Shown piece after piece: positions 31,843 to 35,831 of a DNA stretch of 35,831 nt. Position 1 is the first letter of the stretch, and every line of letters begins with the position of its first letter. The notes beneath the pieces are model-generated. The model was not told the DNA's origin. It did not search any database and saw only the letters and a program-made list of their open reading frames with translations. The position numbers and the translations under genes were made by a program. This DNA is from Chromera velia (Eukaryota; Sar; Chromeraceae), in NCBI GenBank assembly GCA_018398765.1, contig JAHBMJ010001090.1, positions 1-35,831 on the forward strand, given 5' to 3'.

Positions 31843-33089
31843 TGTGTGTGCGCGCGCGCGCGTGCATGTCTTTGGTCTTTTCATTTTCACGGTGGTGTGA
31901 GAAAATGCGGACACAATACCACCATCGGAGCTCAAAGGAAGATGAAGCAAGAGAAAGAAAAAAAGGATGTTTGAAAGCCTCGCCGTCTTACTTTTCGCTC
32001 TTCAATTTGACAAATTTGCAGTTCAACTTTTCAGAGTCAAAATTGTCGTTGATGTAGCGAGCCAGAACCTGCAGGGGGCATAAATCGCGTCGGCAGAAAA
32101 TTTTCTCTCACCCTATGTTCTTCCATACGTACCAGCAGGAGAAGCGCTTGTGTGCGTGTCTTTTTTGTTTGAATGCATCCGAGCGCTCCTACAGAGAAAG
32201 ATGTTCCCACATGCTTGTCTGCATGCCGCGTCATTGCAATTGTTTCCTTTTGCTCGTGAACTTGTGAAGAATTGTCCGAACAACCATGCACGGTCGTTCG
32301 CCGACTGACGTTCTTGTGCGGTCCCGCATCAATATGGCAATTGAGGCCGAACCCTCCCATCACATACGTCCGGTCTTTTGTCCGGAGAAATTGACTGCAC
32401 ACAAAGAAAAAGCAAGAGCACATGTGAACGGAAAAACGCTCACACCGGTCCTAGGCTGACGAAAGCACGCGGCCTAAAGTGAATAACCAGAGAGAAAAAG
32501 TCAATGTGACAAACTTTGCCGAGACTCACAGAGAGGAAAAGAGAGGGAGACGCAAGGAACCAGCCAACATGCCGATGGACGCATTGAGCAGAAACGGGCA
32601 CTTCAAATCGAGCAGGACGGCGCGACAGGAAAGAAAGCCCATCAGGGGAGCCGCCAGCAAAATCTGAAAAGATACCTTCATTTGTGGTGAAAGTGTGCTC
32701 TTTTCACAGCCACGCAGGCAGGTAGGCAGAGAGACAAGCTGCGATGAGAGATCCCATCTCTGCTCCCCGCCGAGCGCTCTTTTTCTCTCTTCCCCCTTTT
32801 TTGTCTTTTCCTCTTTCATACGAAAGGATCAGACTGACCAGACAGTCAGACGCAGAAGCAGGCACGCAGGTAGGCAGAAGAAAATCAAAACAAACAGACA
32901 GACACACCGATGGGCAGGCAGAAGCACAAACAGACTTACAGCAGAGTCAGATGTGTGCCTGTGTACTCACAGAGGACGTCTCCCTTCTTTGCCCCCTCAT
33001 CCTCTTCCACCTCTCTCAAAAAGAGGCCTTGCCCTGCCCCCGGGATGGAGGAGTCCTTCACCTCCAGGAGGTCCTGACTCAGCATACGG
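30537..33089 (-). CDS. SET-domain protein (putative lysine methyltransferase), 5 exons seen
   Basis: Exons on minus: 33089-32940, 32394-32310, 32068-31992, 31421-31355, 30887-30537 (TGA). Phases agree at every junction. Exon 1 gives LLEVKDSSIPGAGQGLFLRE and DVLCEYTG, the SET N-terminal signature (GxG loop, then E-Y-x-G). Exon 2 gives KDRTYVMGGFGLNCHIDAG. Exon 3 gives ARYINDNF at the place of the usual R-F-x-N-H-S-C-x-P-N, then LNCKFVKL. Exon 4 gives ALVVALRDIAPGEELFASYG, with the usual GEEL-x3-Y-G end, and exon 5 opens VYW. Family members transfer methyl groups from S-adenosylmethionine to lysine. The His/Cys of the NHSC motif are missing here. The visible ATG 33085 could be the start, but further 5' exons are possible. 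The tail of exon 5 is Glu/Arg-rich and its end is uncertain. Confidence 0.82.
31169..31220. repeat. (CA)n then (CGCA)n microsatellite in a SET-gene intron
   Basis: About 14 CA units followed by five GCAC tetramers lie in the intron between 30888 and 31354. Confidence 0.92.
31747..31862. repeat. (TC)n-(TG)n-(CG)n compound microsatellite in a SET-gene intron
   Basis: A TC tract runs into TG and then CG repeats over about 115 bp, inside the intron 31422-31991. The alternating purine-pyrimidine TG/CG part could adopt Z-DNA. Confidence 0.92.
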
Positions 33090-34084
33090 CTACAAAAAGA
33101 AAGAACAACTCCGACAGGTCAAGCGTGCCGGTCTGACATCTGCAAAGTCCTGAGGTGCAGACAGAGCCTTGTCTGACGCAATACGACAGGGGAAAATCTC
33201 AAGATAAATGTACGTACACGTATGTAGATCGGGAGTGAGCTACATGGCCACCCTGTCAGGGTCTTGGAGTTGGTACAGCCTGTCCGGTCGCTATGTTGGC
33301 GACACGGCTTTTCTGACACCCTGCTGATGTGGACGGACAATGACGGACATAGGAATCCCGAGGAGACGGCATTGCAAAGGAGACGGCTTAAACGCAAACA
33401 TTACTTGGACGTAGACGGATAGATGCATGGACAATGATGTCTGACAAACTCTAGATTCCACGGCAAATACCACTAAAATCCCTTAATTCCACTAAAGTCC
33501 ACGGGTAAATTCCATTGAATTCCACTAAATCCTAGATTAAATCCCCAGCGAAGTCCCTGGGGAATTTAATCCGCTTTCATAGAGTATGTCCGGAGCTAAA
33601 GCCTAGCCTAGCTGAGGAACGCGTAGCCTGGCAATCTTTCCTTGGAGACACAAGCAGAGAGCAGGGTAGAACACACCGACTGCATGAAAACTTGAGGCAG
33701 GCCCGCTGCCAAAGATCTTTTGTCGGGGGAGCCCGTTACCTTAGACAGCAGAATTCATGCGGTCATGATGCGTTAAGACAGCTAGCACGTGTAACTGGAG
33801 GGGCATGGAGACAAGGCAGCTCTGTTTGTATGGTTTTCTATTTTGTTGTTTTTTTTGCGATACGACCTGTTTTTATCTTTTCCTTCATTTCTCTGTGTAA
33901 ACCCCGTTTCCACGGGTTGTTTGACTTCCTGCTTTTTTGGCCTCTCTTCTACGTCTTCTTCCTCACCACACACCTCAGTGAGTGTGTCTGCTTACGGTCT
34001 TTCCAATGGCTGCAACATCTTGCGCTCAACACTCTTCTTTTTTTTTTCCATCCCCCACGGTGTTTCTCTCTCTCTCTCCCTCTG

Positions 34085-34115
<31 letters not shown>

Positions 34116-34149
34116 GTATGTGTGTATGTGTGTGTATGTGTGTGTCTGT

Positions 34150-34200
<51 letters not shown>

Positions 34201-34216
34201 TGCACAATCCCCACAG
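33090..34216. other. Spacer between the divergent SET and membrane-protein genes
   Basis: Includes short imperfect repeats around AATTCCACTAAA (33470-33560), the presumed 5' regions of both flanking genes and a microsatellite (separate entry). Upstream exons of either gene may lie here but I could not fix them. Confidence 0.4.
34061..34199. repeat. (TC)n-(GT)n compound microsatellite
   Basis: CT units (34065-34114) are followed by TGTGTATG-type and pure GT units to 34199. It sits just upstream of an acceptor CCCACAG (34216), so it is probably intronic. Confidence 0.93.
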
Positions 34217-34812
34217 CGAGTCGAAGCCCCGCCTTCTTTTATGATAGGGACCCTGCAGAGCTGCGGGTTCTCTTCTTGTTGACATTTCGGGCGTTTCGGG
34301 GAGGAGTAGACAGTGTATTCATTCTCGCTCTGTCCAGGTTTGGATACGCTCTCGGACGGGTGGAAGAGAAGGAAGGCTTTGGTAGCAAGATGCTGGGAGC
34401 ATTGTGCACACTCGCACAGAGTGGTGCGTGGGGATTGGGCGCCATTGCGTTCAGCAAAAAGTTCTTCGACATGCAACAGAACTCTCCACTGTCACACGAT
34501 GACAGAATCTTTTTGGCGTTTCAACTCATAGGAGCGACTTTTGTGGTGATCGACAAAACCATTGCAGTGAATAACTGGCCTTTCCGGATTCCGACCCTTG
34601 CTTTTCTGCCCGTGTGTTTATTCGGTGGTTTTAGTACGCTGCCAGCCCTCCTGATCATGAACCACAAGACCGTTGCCTGGAGTATCTGGAATGCACTCTG
34701 TTGGCTTGGACAGGCGCTGAAAGTCGTCTTTTACGGCGCAATTGCAGCAGCTACTTTAGGTCTTTTTGTTGGATTTGTGTTAGAGATGGAAAAGAGAAGC
34801 AGATACTACTGA
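34217..34812 (+). CDS. Integral membrane protein, 3' exon(s)
   Basis: An open frame ends at TGA 34810-34812 after KRSRYY. I set the 5' edge at the acceptor CCCACAG|C; alternative acceptors lie at CCTGCAG (34258) and GTCCAG (34337). The protein part has hydrophobic segments near LRVLFLLTF, MLGALCTLAQSGAWGLGAIA, IFLAFQLIGATFVVI, TLAFLPVCLFGGFSTLPALLI and VVFYGAIAAATLGLFVGFVL, so four or five membrane spans are likely, with a short basic cytosolic end. The overall plan (amphipathic N-terminal part, FGSKMLGAL, C-terminal spans) recalls PEX11-type peroxisomal membrane proteins, but no diagnostic motif is present and I do not assign it. Upstream exons are missing. Confidence 0.6.
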
Positions 34813-35628
34813 CCAGAGATTAGGGGGACACCATGTTCTCCATGTATGATTTAGACGTAGTTCAGAAAGGGGGAAGGCTGTTTAGTATGGGGTTCAGTTG
34901 TATTTTTGTGTTGTTGATTTATCGGATGCTTTGTTTGGCCTTGTATCAATTCAGTGCTTATTCCTCGTGGGCTTTTTGTTCGCGACTGCGAAGTTCCAAT
35001 GAGAGGGAGTTGCTGCTCAAGAATGTGCAATCGGCTGGTCGACCAGCTTGGGCTCTCAGACTGGTTTTTGTCTAGGGTTTTTGTACATTAGGCCTCGATG
35101 TTTGCGAGAAGGATGAAGTTTTGCTGTCGGCTCTGTGCGTTGGAGGCGTGATGATGCGTTTTTTCTGGGTTTGGCAGTGCAGTCTGATAGGTAGGTGCAT
35201 GGATACAGTCTCATGAAGGCAGCAGACCACACGAAAGAAAGAAAGAAAGCTTCGTGTTCTAGGTGGACATTGTGGAGACTTTTTTCATCTTCTCTGGTGG
35301 AAACATTTACGTGGATTCGCATTCTTTTCGGGGATTTTTATATTCTCGTTGCCCATCTTGTCTGTCCTTTTTTTTTATCTTCCGTTTTCTCAAAGGTTGT
35401 CTGTGAAAAAAAAAGGGATGGGTGAACGCATTATTTGCTTTTGCCTTTTTTCTGTCTGCCTGTTTGTCTGCCTCTCTTATCTCTCTATCGTTCGATCTCT
35501 GTGTGTATCTCTTTCTGTTTTCTCTCTACCTAGCGGTCTAGATCTACCAGTCGGTATTTCTCCTCCCGTCTCTGCGTATGTCTAATTAACCGCCAGGCGT
35601 TGTCTGCCTATGTCGCATATTATATGTG
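34813..35628. other. 3' flank, no gene seen
   Basis: Contains the probable 3' UTR of the membrane-protein gene and T/CT-rich DNA. The frame 34833-35075 begins with ATG but shows no recognisable domain and lies directly behind the stop of the upstream gene. Confidence 0.4.

Positions 35629-35831
<203 letters not shown>

Noticed and set aside
32580-32667. Extra SET-gene exon preceded by CAG at about 32.67 kb
   Set aside because: Exon 33089-32940 joins directly in phase to 32394-32310 and the SET domain is continuous without it.
31743-34244. Cys-Val and Ser-Leu repeat frames near 31.8 and 34.1 kb
   Set aside because: Pure translation of (GT)n and (CT)n microsatellites, located in introns.
34217-34812. 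Firm assignment to PEX11
   Set aside because: Only general membrane layout is similar; no diagnostic motif and the N-terminal part is missing.

Overview
The window is nuclear DNA of a eukaryote. It carries spliceosomal introns, long (GT)n/(CT)n microsatellites, SET and chromodomain proteins, inactive retroelement and DNA-transposon relics, and long non-coding stretches. The intron-rich VIT/vWA and SET genes and the heavy microsatellite load would suit a free-living alveolate or other microbial alga/protist (for example a chromerid). That lineage guess is only an inference, because no rRNA or other marker gene is present.

Layout. 1-5.3 kb is repeat-rich non-coding DNA: microsatellites, two copies of a ~300-bp dispersed repeat, one of them split by a 786-bp hAT-like non-autonomous transposon with an 8-bp target duplication. 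5.35-9.99 kb (minus) is a well-resolved seven-exon gene for a ~1042-residue VIT + von Willebrand A protein. 10.0-11.7 kb is non-coding with a small tandem duplication. 11.74-13.92 kb (plus) is a Ty1/copia-like gag-protease relic with zinc knuckles whose otherwise unbroken frame is cut by seven TAA/TAG codons (three inside polyglutamine runs) and one TGA. 14.8-23.5 kb is an AT-richer island. It holds a small ORF, a GIY-YIG endonuclease-like/chromodomain fusion on plus, and on minus a large low-complexity protein region (coiled coil, EVQA repeats, polyserine, C-terminal globular part). These point toward each other, and most of them again carry in-frame TAG/TAA codons. 23.9-24.5 kb is a degenerate minisatellite. 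24.5-30.5 kb is mostly non-coding with one weak exon candidate, a tetranucleotide satellite and a 918-bp element with terminal inverted repeats flanked by TA. 30.54-33.09 kb (minus) is a five-exon SET-domain methyltransferase-like gene. 34.2-34.8 kb (plus) is the 3' part of a membrane-protein gene. The window ends in a ~200-bp (CT)n tract.

The three host-type genes (VIT/vWA, SET, membrane protein) look independent of each other; no operon-like cooperation is implied. Their introns share a distinctive signature: donor mostly GTCAGT and acceptor almost always TGCAG. The most unusual material is the 16-23 kb island (a GIY-YIG/chromodomain protein facing a repeat-rich partner) and the recurrence of TAA/TAG where glutamine is expected in two unrelated mobile-type loci. 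That could reflect C-to-T decay of elements or a UAR=Gln reading; the host exons I resolved contain no internal TAA/TAG, which favours decay.
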